From Microbacterium sufflavum (lineage in GTDB: Bacteria > Actinomycetota > Actinomycetes > Actinomycetales > Microbacteriaceae): a stretch of 64,000 nucleotides of DNA. Shown in pieces: positions 42,034-49,883 of the stretch (its first letter is position 1; each line of letters begins with the position of its first letter). Where the stretch lies: assembly GCF_023101165.1 (NCBI RefSeq), contig NZ_CP078076.1, positions 682,001 to 746,000 on the forward strand, read 5' to 3'. Made by a program: the position numbers and the translations under genes. The notes under the pieces were generated by a model that saw nothing but the letters and a program-made list of their open reading frames with translations, ran no database searches and was not told the DNA's origin.

Positions 42034-42590
42034 TGCGGGTCGAGCCCGAGGTCGTCGAGGTCGAACGCGGCGCGCCACTCCAGCCCCTCGGCTTCGATGG
42101 CCGCCTGCGCTCCGGTCTTGCGGTCGACGATCACGGCGACGGCCACGACCTCGGCGCCCTCCGTGCGCAGCGCCTCGACGGCCTTGAGCGCGGACTGCCC
42201 GGTGGTCGACGTGTCCTCCAGCACGACCACGCGCTTGCCCTTCACGTCGGCGCCCTCGATCTGACGGCCGCGGCCGTGGTCCTTGGGCTCCTTGCGCACG
42301 ACGAACGCGTCGAGCGGACGGTCGGTGCCGACCGAGGCGTGCAGCACGGAGTTCGCGATGGGGTCGGCGCCGAGCGTGAGACCGCCGACCGCGACGACGT
42401 CGAGGTCGGCGATCAGGTCGAGCATGATCCGGCCGATGGCGGGAGCGGCGCGGTGGTCGAGCGTGAGCTTGCGCATGTCGACGTAGTAGGTGGCCTTCTT
42501 GCCGCTGGAGAGGGTGAAGTCGCCGTGGAACACCGCCTCGTCGGTGATGAGGTCGAGGAGGGTCTGGCGGTCTGCGTCGAGTGCGGTCAC
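42030..42590 (-). CDS. pyrE: Orotate phosphoribosyltransferase
   Basis: PyrE converts orotate and PRPP to OMP in pyrimidine synthesis. The 186-residue protein has the PRPP-binding V-V-V-L-E-D-T-S-T-T-G-Q-S-A-L near residue 120, the catalytic loop R-K-E-P-K-D-H-G and the substrate loop L-S-S-G-K-K-A-T-Y-Y-V-D. I chose GTG 42590 rather than the upstream start because TACACT (42603-42598, minus strand) lies 7 nt before it and homology begins here. It is divergent from xthA with only 37 bp between start codons. Confidence 0.93.
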   Translation of the reverse strand: MTALDADRQTLLDLITDEAVFHGDFTLSSGKKATYYVDMRKLTLDHRAAPAIGRIMLDLIADLDVVAVGGLTLGADPIANSVLHASVGTDRPLDAFVVRKEPKDHGRGRQIEGADVKGKRVVVLEDTSTTGQSALKAVEALRTEGAEVVAVAVIVDRKTGAQAAIEAEGLEWRAAFDLDDLGLDPQ

Positions 42591-42627
42591 GGCATCCAGT
42601 GTAGGAGGCCGCAACTAGGCTGGACGC

Positions 42628-43473
42628 ATGCGCTTGGCCACCTGGAACGTCAACTCCATCCGCACCCGTGTCGCCCGCACCGTCGAGTTCGCCGTCCGTG
42701 AAGACATCGACGTGCTCGCGATGCAGGAGGTGAAGTGCAAGCCGGAGCAGTTCCCCTTCGCCCCCTTCGAGGAGGCCGGCTACCACGTCGAGGTGCACGG
42801 CCTGAACCAGTGGAACGGCGTCGCGATCGCCAGCCGCCTGCCCGTCACCGACGTGCGCACCGCGTTCGACGGGATGCCCGGTTTCGCCAAGGGTCACGAG
42901 GGCCCCGACGCTCCGCAGGAGGCGCGCGCGCTCGGGGTGATGGTCGACGGCGTGCGCGTATGGAGCCTGTACGTGCCGAACGGGCGCTCCCTCGACGACC
43001 CGCACTACGCGTACAAGCTGCACTGGCTCGAGCAGCTGAGGCAGTCCACCGCGGCCGAGCTGTCGGCGAACCCCGACCTGCCGCTCGCCCTCGTCGGCGA
43101 CTTCAACATCATCCCGTTCGACCACGACAACGGCGACCCCGACATCGTGGTGGGCCGGTCGACGCACGTCTCGCCCGCCGAGCGTGAGGCGTTCTTCGCC
43201 CTGGCCGATGCCGGTGTCACCGATGTGGTGCGCCCGCTGCTGCCCGAGGGCTACACCTACTGGGACTACCAGCGGCTCAAGTTCCCGCGCAACGAGGGCA
43301 TCCGCATCGACTTCATCCTCGGTTCGAAGACGCTGGCCGACGCGGTCACCGGCGCCTCGATCCATCGCAACGAGCGCAAGGGCGAGCAGCCCAGCGACCA
43401 CGTGCCCGTGGTGGTGGACCTCGACTTCGGCGGAGCAGACGCCGACGACGACCTGCCGATGATCTTCTCCTGA
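42628..43473 (+). CDS. xthA: Exodeoxyribonuclease III / AP endonuclease
   Basis: The 281-residue enzyme incises DNA at abasic sites and trims 3' ends. Catalytic residues are visible: Asn7 in T-W-N-V-N-S, Glu34 in M-Q-E-V-K-C, the Y-V-P-N-G-R segment, Asp/Asn in V-G-D-F-N-I, R-I-D-F-I-L and the final S-D-H-V-P-V. TAGGCT (42616-42621) lies 6 nt before the ATG, so the transcript should be leaderless. A Cof-type HAD gene follows closely. Confidence 0.95.
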   Translation: MRLATWNVNSIRTRVARTVEFAVREDIDVLAMQEVKCKPEQFPFAPFEEAGYHVEVHGLNQWNGVAIASRLPVTDVRTAFDGMPGFAKGHEGPDAPQEARALGVMVDGVRVWSLYVPNGRSLDDPHYAYKLHWLEQLRQSTAAELSANPDLPLALVGDFNIIPFDHDNGDPDIVVGRSTHVSPAEREAFFALADAGVTDVVRPLLPEGYTYWDYQRLKFPRNEGIRIDFILGSKTLADAVTGASIHRNERKGEQPSDHVPVVVDLDFGGADADDDLPMIFS

Positions 43474-43487
43474 CGGAGCGCGACGAC

Positions 43488-44291
43488 GTGCGACTGATCG
43501 CGACCGATCTCGACGGCACGCTGCTCGACCCCTCATCCTCCGTGACACCGCGCACCCGCGCGGCGCTCGACGCGGCGCGGGAACGGGGCATCCCCGTGGT
43601 GCCCGTCACCGCGCGCCAGCCGATCGGACTGCGCGCGATCGCCGCCGACGCCGGATTCGACGGGTGGGCGCTGTGCAGCAACGGCGCCTACGCGGTGCAC
43701 CTCGGCGACGGACGGATGCTGTTCGCCGAGGAGCTGCCGTCCGACACGATCCGCACGCTCGCCGATGCCCTCCGCGCGAGCATCCCCGGGCTGCTGTTCG
43801 CGAGCGTGCGCGAGGGCGGCGAGACCTTCGTCGCGCAGGACGGCTACGCGGCGATCGCGAGCCTGTCCGACCACAAGCGCGATCCGGCGACGATGGGCGG
43901 CGTGCCGCTGGAGCAGGTGCTCGCGGCGCCGAGCCTGAAGCTCGTGATCCGCCACCCGGAGCTCGCACCCGCCGCACTGTTCGACACGCTGCGCTCGCTC
44001 GGGCTCACCGGCTTCGAAGCCACCCTGTCCGGTGCGCCGTTCGTGGAGGTGATGGCCGAGGGCGTGACGAAGGCGACCGGGCTCGCGCGGCTGTGCGCGC
44101 ACCTGGACATCGACCGCGCCGAGGTCGTCGCGTTCGGCGACGCGCTGAACGACGTCGAGATGCTCCGCTGGGCGGGGCGCGGGGTGGCGATGGCGCACGC
44201 GGAGCCCGTGGTGCGGGACGCCGCCGACGAGGTCACCGCGACCAACGACGAGGACGGCGTCGCGCGCGTGATCGAGCGACTGCTGAGCTGA
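43488..44291 (+). CDS. Cof-type HAD-IIB phosphatase
   Basis: A 267-residue HAD hydrolase with motif I D-L-D-G-T-L-L (Asp7, Asp9), motif II V-T-A-R-Q-P, a C2B cap, the motif III Lys in V-T-K-A-T-G and motif IV F-G-D-A-L-N-D-V-E-M. Such enzymes hydrolyse phosphorylated sugars or coenzymes. It starts with GTG 14 bp after xthA and is probably co-transcribed with it. Substrate is unknown. Confidence 0.9.
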   Translation: MRLIATDLDGTLLDPSSSVTPRTRAALDAARERGIPVVPVTARQPIGLRAIAADAGFDGWALCSNGAYAVHLGDGRMLFAEELPSDTIRTLADALRASIPGLLFASVREGGETFVAQDGYAAIASLSDHKRDPATMGGVPLEQVLAAPSLKLVIRHPELAPAALFDTLRSLGLTGFEATLSGAPFVEVMAEGVTKATGLARLCAHLDIDRAEVVAFGDALNDVEMLRWAGRGVAMAHAEPVVRDAADEVTATNDEDGVARVIERLLS

Positions 44292-44297
44292 CCCGCC

Positions 44298-44936
44298 TCA
44301 GGCGCCGAACGTGCCGACCTCCGGGGTGCGATCGGTGCGGCCGTAGCGGAGGAGCATCACGCCCGCGTCGTCGACGACCGGCGGTTCGAGCAGTCGCAGC
44401 ACCGACGGGAGCGCGGCGTCGTCGAACACCTTCTTCCCCGTGCCGAGCAGCAGCGGGTACACCCACAGGTTGAGCTGATCGAACAGCCCCTCGGCGAGCA
44501 GGGTGTGCACGAAGTCGATGCTGCCGATCACGTGCACCTCGCGGTGGGTCGCGCGCAGGCGGGCGATCTCGGCGGCCAGGTCGTCGCCCACGCGCGAGCT
44601 GCCCTGCCAGTCGAGCGCGAGGTCGGGGTTCCGCGACGCCACGTACTTCGGCACCGCGTCGAAGAGCCGGCCGATGTGGCCCTCCTCGCCGTCGGTGTGC
44701 TGCGGCCAGTACGAGGCGAAGATGTCGTAGGTGCGGCGGCCGAGCAGCAGCGCGTCGAGGCCCCGCATGCCCGCGTCGACCTCGGCGCCCATGCCGGGTG
44801 AGGGGTAGCCGGCCTGCCATCCGCTGAACCGGAATCCGCCCGAGGTGTCCTCCCCCACGCCGCCGGGGCCCTGGGCCACGCCGTCGAGGGTGCTGAACAG
44901 GTCGATCAGGATGCGACCGGGTGCGTCCTCGCTCAT
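44298..44936 (-). CDS. Dihydrofolate-reductase-family protein (RibD C-terminal-like)
   Basis: The 212-residue protein matches the RibD-C/DHFR-like family: I-L-I-D-L-F-S-T-L-D-G-V at the start, L-L-L-G-R-R-T-Y-D-I-F with Y-W-P near residue 65, and V-H-V-I-G-S-I-D-F-V-H-T-L-L in the nucleotide-binding part. These proteins bind NADPH and reduce various pterin-like or other substrates; true folate reduction is unlikely. It ends an operon with the HxlR regulator and VOC gene, one base from the former. Confidence 0.85.
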   Translation of the reverse strand: MSEDAPGRILIDLFSTLDGVAQGPGGVGEDTSGGFRFSGWQAGYPSPGMGAEVDAGMRGLDALLLGRRTYDIFASYWPQHTDGEEGHIGRLFDAVPKYVASRNPDLALDWQGSSRVGDDLAAEIARLRATHREVHVIGSIDFVHTLLAEGLFDQLNLWVYPLLLGTGKKVFDDAALPSVLRLLEPPVVDDAGVMLLRYGRTDRTPEVGTFGA

Positions 44937-44937
44937 G

Positions 44938-45249
44938 TCACTTCTCCGTTCTCGTCGAGGGATCTTCATCCTCCTCCGCGGCACCCCACGCCCGCAGCGC
45001 CTCGATCGCCTCCCGCAGCGCGAGCCCGCGGTCGGTGAGCGCGTACGCCCGGGTGTTGTGCCGGAGCGGCAGTCGCGCGAGCACCCCGGCGGCCTCCAGC
45101 TCGCGCAGGCGCGTGGCGAGGATGTTCGTGGGGACTCCGAGGTCGCGCTGCAGATCGCCGTAGCGCTGGGGTCCGTCGAGCAGCCGCTCCACGATCAGCA
45201 GCGCCCAGCGCGCCCCGACCACGCCGAGCGCGGCACCGAGGTCGCTCAC
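44938..45249 (-). CDS. HxlR-family transcriptional regulator
   Basis: The 103-residue protein is a single winged helix: W-A-L-L-I-V-E-R-L-L-D-G-P-Q-R-Y-G-D-L-Q followed by N-I-L-A-T-R-L-R-E-L and the wing T-R-A-Y-A-L-T-D-R-G. It lacks the conserved N-terminal Cys of the redox-sensing HypR/YodB class. Its GTG overlaps the VOC stop. A palindrome sits in the promoter of the operon's first gene, so autoregulation is likely. Confidence 0.87.
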   Translation of the reverse strand: MSDLGAALGVVGARWALLIVERLLDGPQRYGDLQRDLGVPTNILATRLRELEAAGVLARLPLRHNTRAYALTDRGLALREAIEALRAWGAAEEDEDPSTRTEK

Positions 45250-45650
45250 GCGTCGGCGTCGGCGTCCGGCTTCATCCAGAACGGCGAGTAGTGGTAGCCG
45301 TCGGGGTCGTCGAACTGGCGCTGGTACATGAAGGGGTAGTCGTCGGTGTCGCCGATGCGGCCGCCCGCCGCTCTCGCGCGCTCGACCAGCTCGTCGACCG
45401 CCTCGCGGCTGCCGAGGTCGAACGAGACGGTGACCTTGGACGGGGTGTCGGGGTCGCCGACGAGCTCGTCGACGCCACCGACGCTGGCGTACATCTCGCG
45501 GCTGCCGAGCATGACGTACTGCCCGGGCGCGATGGCGAAGCACGACACGTTGTGATCGGACATCTCCTCGTTGAGGGTCCAGCCGATGGCCGTGTAGAAG
45601 GCGGTCGCGCGTTCGACGCTCTCGACCGGGCAGGTGAGGAAGAGGCTCAT
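45246..45650 (-). CDS. VOC-superfamily (glyoxalase/bleomycin-resistance-like) protein
   Basis: The 134-residue protein has the VOC beta-alpha-beta fold pattern: E-R-A-T-A-F-Y-T-A-I-G-W-T-L-N near the start and the closing F-D-D-P-D-G-Y-H-Y-S-P-F-W. Substrate is unknown; members include glyoxalases, antibiotic-binding proteins and thioredoxin-linked enzymes. The promoter is unusually clear: TTGACC, 17-bp spacer, AAGTAT, then 6 nt to the ATG, so the transcript is leaderless. Confidence 0.85.
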   Translation of the reverse strand: MSLFLTCPVESVERATAFYTAIGWTLNEEMSDHNVSCFAIAPGQYVMLGSREMYASVGGVDELVGDPDTPSKVTVSFDLGSREAVDELVERARAAGGRIGDTDDYPFMYQRQFDDPDGYHYSPFWMKPDADADA

Positions 45651-45656
45651 GCGGTG

Positions 45657-45685
45657 ATACTTGCAAAAAACAAGTGCTCGGTCAA
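45657..45685 (-). promoter_or_regulatory. Promoter of the VOC-HxlR operon with palindrome in the spacer
   Basis: On the minus strand TTGACC (45685-45680) and AAGTAT (45662-45657) are 17 bp apart. ACTTG-N7-CAAGT (45659-45675) is a perfect palindrome lying within the spacer and overlapping the -10. A dimer bound here would exclude RNA polymerase; HxlR is the candidate. Confidence 0.65.
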
Positions 45686-45753
45686 GACCCCTCCGCGCCG
45701 CCTCCGCCGTCCGGGGGATGCGGCCCCGCCGAACGCCGCCCTACGGTGGAGGG

Positions 45754-47007
45754 ATGCCCTTCACCCGCACGCCGACCGAGCGCGACCGCCGCGGCGACCT
45801 GCTGCTCGCCGGGGTGCTGTTCGTCGGCGCGATCCTGAGCGCCGCGCTCTCCTCCATCGCCCAGGTGTACGGCGACGAGCAGGCCCCACTGTGGACCGCC
45901 CTCCTCTACGCCGTCGTGGTGTCCGGTCCGCTCGCGTTCCGTCGACGCTGGCCCGGCACCGTGGCCGTGGTCGTATCCGTCGCCTACTTCGCGGCCGTCA
46001 CGATCCGGGTACCGGAGATCTACGTCGGCAACATCGCGATGTTCATCGGCCTCTACACCGTCGGCGCGTGGATGAACGACCGGCGCCGCGCCCTCATCGT
46101 GCGCGTGGCGATCATCGTCGGCATGTTCGTGTGGCTGCTCCTCACGATGTACCGCGACGCGATCAGCGAGGCGGACAAGGCCGAGGTGGTGGCCGGGGCG
46201 ATGTCGCCCTACGTCGCCTTCATGCTGATCCAGATCCTGCTCAACGGGCTCTACTTCGGCGGGGCGTACTACTTCGGCGAACGGTCCTGGGCCGCCGCCG
46301 AGCAGCGGTCGGTGCTGGAGCAGCGCACGACCGAGCTGGAGCGCGAGCGCGAGGTGACGGCGGCGCAGGCGGTCGCCCTCGACCGGGTGCGCATCGCCCG
46401 CGAGCTGCACGACGTGGTGGCCCACCACGTCTCGGTCATGGGCGTGCAGGCCGGCGCGGCGCGCCTGGTGCTGGCCCAGGACCCCGCGCGGGCCGCCGAG
46501 ATCCTCTCGGGCGTCGAGGGCTCGGCGCGCGACGCGATCCACGAGCTGCGGCAGCTGCTGGAGACGCTGCGCACGCCCGGCGGCGAGACCGCGGACGGCG
46601 CCTCGACGCTCGGGCTCGACGACATCGCCGAACTCGCGGAGGCCTCGACGTCCGCGGGACTCCCCACCGCGTACACGGTCGTCGGCACTCCGACCGCGGT
46701 GCCCTCGGTGGTCGCCGTGAACCTCTACCGCATCGCCCAGGAGTCGCTCACGAACGCCCGCCGTCACGCAGGACCGGGAGCCACGGCCGATGTGCGGGTG
46801 CGCTACGACGACGACGGCGTCGAGGTGGAGGTCGTGAACACCGGCCGCGCGATCGCCCAGTTGCGACCGGGCCTCGGGCAGCTCGGGATGCGGGAGCGCG
46901 CGACGGCCTCGGGGGGCACGCTGGAGGTGGCGCCGCGGCCGTCCGGCGGGCTGCGCGTGCGGGCCCGGGTGCCCCTCGCCCCGGTCGCGGCGGGAGCGAG
47001 CCGATGA
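45754..47007 (+). CDS. Two-component sensor histidine kinase (HisKA_3/NarL-pair type)
   Basis: The 417-residue kinase has four to five N-terminal membrane helices (to about residue 172), a coiled linker (E-Q-R-T-T-E-L-E-R-E-R-E), the dimerisation/phosphorylation box R-I-A-R-E-L-H-D-V-V-A-H-H (His219) and a degenerate-looking but complete HATPase with Q-E-S-L-T-N-A-R-R-H and G-L-G-Q-L-G-M-R-E-R. It belongs to the DesK-like group and phosphorylates the response regulator encoded next, whose ATG overlaps its stop. TACGGT sits 6 nt before the ATG. Confidence 0.92.
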   Translation: MPFTRTPTERDRRGDLLLAGVLFVGAILSAALSSIAQVYGDEQAPLWTALLYAVVVSGPLAFRRRWPGTVAVVVSVAYFAAVTIRVPEIYVGNIAMFIGLYTVGAWMNDRRRALIVRVAIIVGMFVWLLLTMYRDAISEADKAEVVAGAMSPYVAFMLIQILLNGLYFGGAYYFGERSWAAAEQRSVLEQRTTELEREREVTAAQAVALDRVRIARELHDVVAHHVSVMGVQAGAARLVLAQDPARAAEILSGVEGSARDAIHELRQLLETLRTPGGETADGASTLGLDDIAELAEASTSAGLPTAYTVVGTPTAVPSVVAVNLYRIAQESLTNARRHAGPGATADVRVRYDDDGVEVEVVNTGRAIAQLRPGLGQLGMRERATASGGTLEVAPRPSGGLRVRARVPLAPVAAGASR

Positions 47008-47696
47008 GCGCCGACGCCATCCGCGTGCTGCTCGTGGACGACCATGCGCTGCTGCGCACCGGGTTCCGCACGATCCTGGAGACACAGCCCGACATCACGG
47101 TGGTGGGCGAGGCCTCGACCGGAGCGGAGGCCGTGGCCCAGGCGTCCGCCCTGCTCCCCGACGTCATCACGATGGACGTGCAGATGCCCGACATGGACGG
47201 CATCGAGGCCACCGAGCGGATCGTCGCGGATCCGGCGGTCCGCGCGGCCATCGCGATCATCACGACGTTCGACCGCGACGACTACCTGTACCGCGCGCTG
47301 GATGCCGGAGCCAGCGGCTTCCTGCTGAAGAACGCCGGGGCGGAGGACCTGATCGCCGCGGTCCGCGCCCTCGCCGCAGGTGACGGCATGCTGGCGCCCG
47401 AGGTGACGCGGCGCGTGCTCGCCCGGTTCTCCGCGGTGCCCGCGCCGGCCCCCGCGTCGCCCGCGCCGGTGCCGAGCTCCGCACGCACGACCCCCGCGCT
47501 CGCCGAGCCGCTCACCGAGCGGGAGGCCGAGGTGCTCGCGCTGCTCGCGGATGCCCGCAGCAACGGCGAGATCGCGCGGGCGCTGTACATCGGCGAGGCG
47601 ACCGTGAAGACGCACGTGTCGCGCATCCTGCAGAAGCTCGGCGCGCGCGACCGGGTGCAGGCCGTGGTGCTCGCGCACCGGCTCGGGCTCGCCTGA
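47004..47696 (+). CDS. NarL/FixJ-family response regulator
   Basis: A 230-residue regulator: receiver domain with acidic pair Asp12-Asp13, phosphoacceptor Asp58 in I-T-M-D-V-Q-M-P, Thr88 and Lys109 in L-L-K-N, a Pro/Ala-rich linker and a LuxR-type HTH (about 165-225; L-T-E-R-E-A-E-V-L-A-L-L and V-K-T-H-V-S-R-I-L). It is the partner of the overlapping histidine kinase gene. The NatAB-type ABC exporter 1.3 kb downstream is a plausible target, with BenE in between. Confidence 0.94.
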   Translation: MSADAIRVLLVDDHALLRTGFRTILETQPDITVVGEASTGAEAVAQASALLPDVITMDVQMPDMDGIEATERIVADPAVRAAIAIITTFDRDDYLYRALDAGASGFLLKNAGAEDLIAAVRALAAGDGMLAPEVTRRVLARFSAVPAPAPASPAPVPSSARTTPALAEPLTEREAEVLALLADARSNGEIARALYIGEATVKTHVSRILQKLGARDRVQAVVLAHRLGLA

Positions 47697-47734
47697 CGCG
47701 GCCGGGGACCGGGCTCCGCGATAGCCTCTGAGCC

Positions 47735-48907
47735 ATGCCGGAAACCGCTCCCCTGTCGCGCCCGATCCTGGCCGGGGTGGTCACGGCACTGGTCGGTTTC
47801 ACGAGTTCGTTCGCCGTGGTGCTCGCGGGACTCGACGCGATGGGCGCGACCGCGGCGGAGGCGGCCAGCGGGCTGCTGGCGGTGACGGTGACCATGGGCA
47901 TCGCGTGCGTGGTGCTGGCGTGGCGCTACCGGATGCCGATCACGGTCGCGTGGTCGACCCCCGGCGCCGCGCTGCTGGCCTCCACCGGGGCGATCGAGGG
48001 CGGATGGCCGGCGGCCGTCGGGGCGTTCCTGGTCACCGCGGCCCTGATCCTGCTCACGGCGCTGTGGCCCGCGCTCGGCGCCCTGATCGCCCGCATCCCT
48101 CCGTCGATCGCGCAGGCCATGCTCGCCGGGGTGCTGCTGCCGCTGTGCCTCGCACCGATCACGGGCGTCGTCGCGAACCCGTGGGGCGTGGTCCCGGTCG
48201 TGCTCACGTGGCTGGTGTTCGCGCGCCTCGCGCCGCGCTGGGCGGTGCCGTTCGCGTTCCTCGCCGCGGCCGCGGTGGTCGCGGTGACCCTGGTGGCGGA
48301 GGGCGACGCGGTCGACCCCGCGGTGCTGCTGCCCCGGGTGGAGCTGACCGCTCCGGTGTTCACGGTCGGGGCGCTCGTGGGCGTCGCGCTGCCGCTGTTC
48401 ATCGTGACCATGGCCTCGCAGAACGTGCCGGGCATCGCGATCATGCGCAGCTTCGGGTACGAGGTGCCGTGGCGTCCCGCGATGCTCGTGACCGGGCTCG
48501 GCACGGCGCTCGGCGCCACCGCGGGCGGACACGCGATCAACCTCGCCGCGATCAGCGCGGCCCTCGCGGCCTCCCCCGATGCCGATCCCGATGCGCGGCG
48601 CCGCTGGGTCGCCGGGGTGTCGACCGGGGTGTCGTACCTGGTGCTCGGCGGGTTCTCGGCGGCCTTCGCGACGCTCGTGGTGCTGGCCCCCGAGGCCGTG
48701 ATCCCCGCCGTGGCCGGGCTGGCGCTGTTCGCCGCGTTCGGCTCGGCCGTGCAGCAGGCGATCGACGACCCCGGCGAGCGCCTGCCCGCCGTGGTCACGT
48801 TCCTCGTCGCCGCGTCGGGCATCGCGGTGCTGGGTGTGAGCGCCGCGTTCTGGGCCCTCGTCGCCGGCCTCCTGGTGCGCACCGTGCTGCACGCCTTCCA
48901 CCGCTGA
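47735..48907 (+). CDS. benE: BenE-family benzoate/H+ symporter-like permease
   Basis: This 390-residue membrane protein has about 12 helices and BenE signatures: V-V-T-A-L-V-G-F-T-S-S-F-A at the start, I-T-V-A-W-S-T-P-G-A-A-L-L and V-T-M-A-S-Q-N-V-P-G-I-A followed by G-G-H-A-I-N-L-A-A-I-S-A. E. coli BenE-type proteins are thought to import benzoate with protons. No benzoate catabolism genes are nearby, so the true substrate may differ. TAGCCT (47722-47727) lies 7 nt before the ATG. Confidence 0.9.
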   Translation: MPETAPLSRPILAGVVTALVGFTSSFAVVLAGLDAMGATAAEAASGLLAVTVTMGIACVVLAWRYRMPITVAWSTPGAALLASTGAIEGGWPAAVGAFLVTAALILLTALWPALGALIARIPPSIAQAMLAGVLLPLCLAPITGVVANPWGVVPVVLTWLVFARLAPRWAVPFAFLAAAAVVAVTLVAEGDAVDPAVLLPRVELTAPVFTVGALVGVALPLFIVTMASQNVPGIAIMRSFGYEVPWRPAMLVTGLGTALGATAGGHAINLAAISAALAASPDADPDARRRWVAGVSTGVSYLVLGGFSAAFATLVVLAPEAVIPAVAGLALFAAFGSAVQQAIDDPGERLPAVVTFLVAASGIAVLGVSAAFWALVAGLLVRTVLHAFHR

Positions 48908-48989
48908 CCCCCTCCGCCCCACGGCTGAGGAGGGAAGGTCCGCCGCACGGGGGATGCCCCGGAACACGGGGCTCCGTAGCGTGAGGGGC

Positions 48990-49883
48990 ATGACAGGACT
49001 GCTCGAACTCTCCGGCATCACCAAGAGCTACGGCTCTCGGCGCGTGCTCGACGACGTCTCCTTCACGGTCGCCCCCGGGCGCCTGACGGGCTTCGTCGGC
49101 GGCAACGGCGCCGGCAAGACCACCACCATGCGGCTCGTCCTCGGACTGCTGTCGTCGGACGGCGGCCGCGTCGACCTCGATGGCGCCCCGCTCACGACCG
49201 CGGACCGCCGCCGCTTCGGCTACATGCCCGAGGAGCGCGGCCTGTACCCGAAGATGAAGGTGCTGGAGCAGATCGTGTATCTCGCGCGACTGCACGGCTT
49301 CGCCAAGCAGGATGCCACCGCGCGCGCGACCGCGCTGCTCACGGAGCTCGGGCTCGGGGAGCGGCTGAACGACACGATCGAGTCGCTGTCGCTCGGCAAC
49401 CAGCAGCGCGCGCAGATCGCCGCCTCCCTCGTGCACGACCCCGAGGTGCTGATCCTCGACGAGCCGTTCTCCGGGCTCGACCCGCTCGCGGTCGACGTGG
49501 TCGCCGGCGTGCTGCAGTCGAGCGCCGCGAAGGGCGCCTCGATCCTGTTCTCCTCCCATCAGCTCGACGTGGTGGAACGCCTGTGCGACGACCTCGTGAT
49601 CCTCGCCGGTGGCACGATCCGCGCCGCGGGCTCGCGTGACGCCCTGCGCGCCGAGCACGCCCGCGACCGCTACGAGCTGGTGTCGGCGGGTGACGCGGGC
49701 TGGCTGCGCACCGAGCCGGGCGTCACCGTGATCGACTTCGAGGGCGGCTACGCCCTGTTCGACGCCGACGGTCCGGAGACGGCGCAGCGCGTGCTGCAGT
49801 CGGCGGTCGCCCGGGGCGACGTCGCGAGCTTCGCCCCCAAGCACCCGTCCCTCGCCCAGATCTTCAAGGAGGTCATCCAGTGA
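48990..49883 (+). CDS. ABC exporter ATPase, NatA-like
   Basis: The 297-residue ATPase has Walker A G-G-N-G-A-G-K-T-T (about 37-45), signature L-S-L-G-N-Q-Q-R-A-Q, Walker B V-L-I-L-D-E-P-F-S-G-L-D-P-L and the switch His in S-S-H-Q. The DUF4162-type C-terminal region follows. The L-S-L-G-N-Q signature is the NatA/YhaQ type. It works with the overlapping ABC-2 permease gene (GTGA). A start 36 nt upstream is open, but TAGCGT 7 nt before ATG 48990 supports the chosen start. Confidence 0.93.
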   Translation: MTGLLELSGITKSYGSRRVLDDVSFTVAPGRLTGFVGGNGAGKTTTMRLVLGLLSSDGGRVDLDGAPLTTADRRRFGYMPEERGLYPKMKVLEQIVYLARLHGFAKQDATARATALLTELGLGERLNDTIESLSLGNQQRAQIAASLVHDPEVLILDEPFSGLDPLAVDVVAGVLQSSAAKGASILFSSHQLDVVERLCDDLVILAGGTIRAAGSRDALRAEHARDRYELVSAGDAGWLRTEPGVTVIDFEGGYALFDADGPETAQRVLQSAVARGDVASFAPKHPSLAQIFKEVIQ

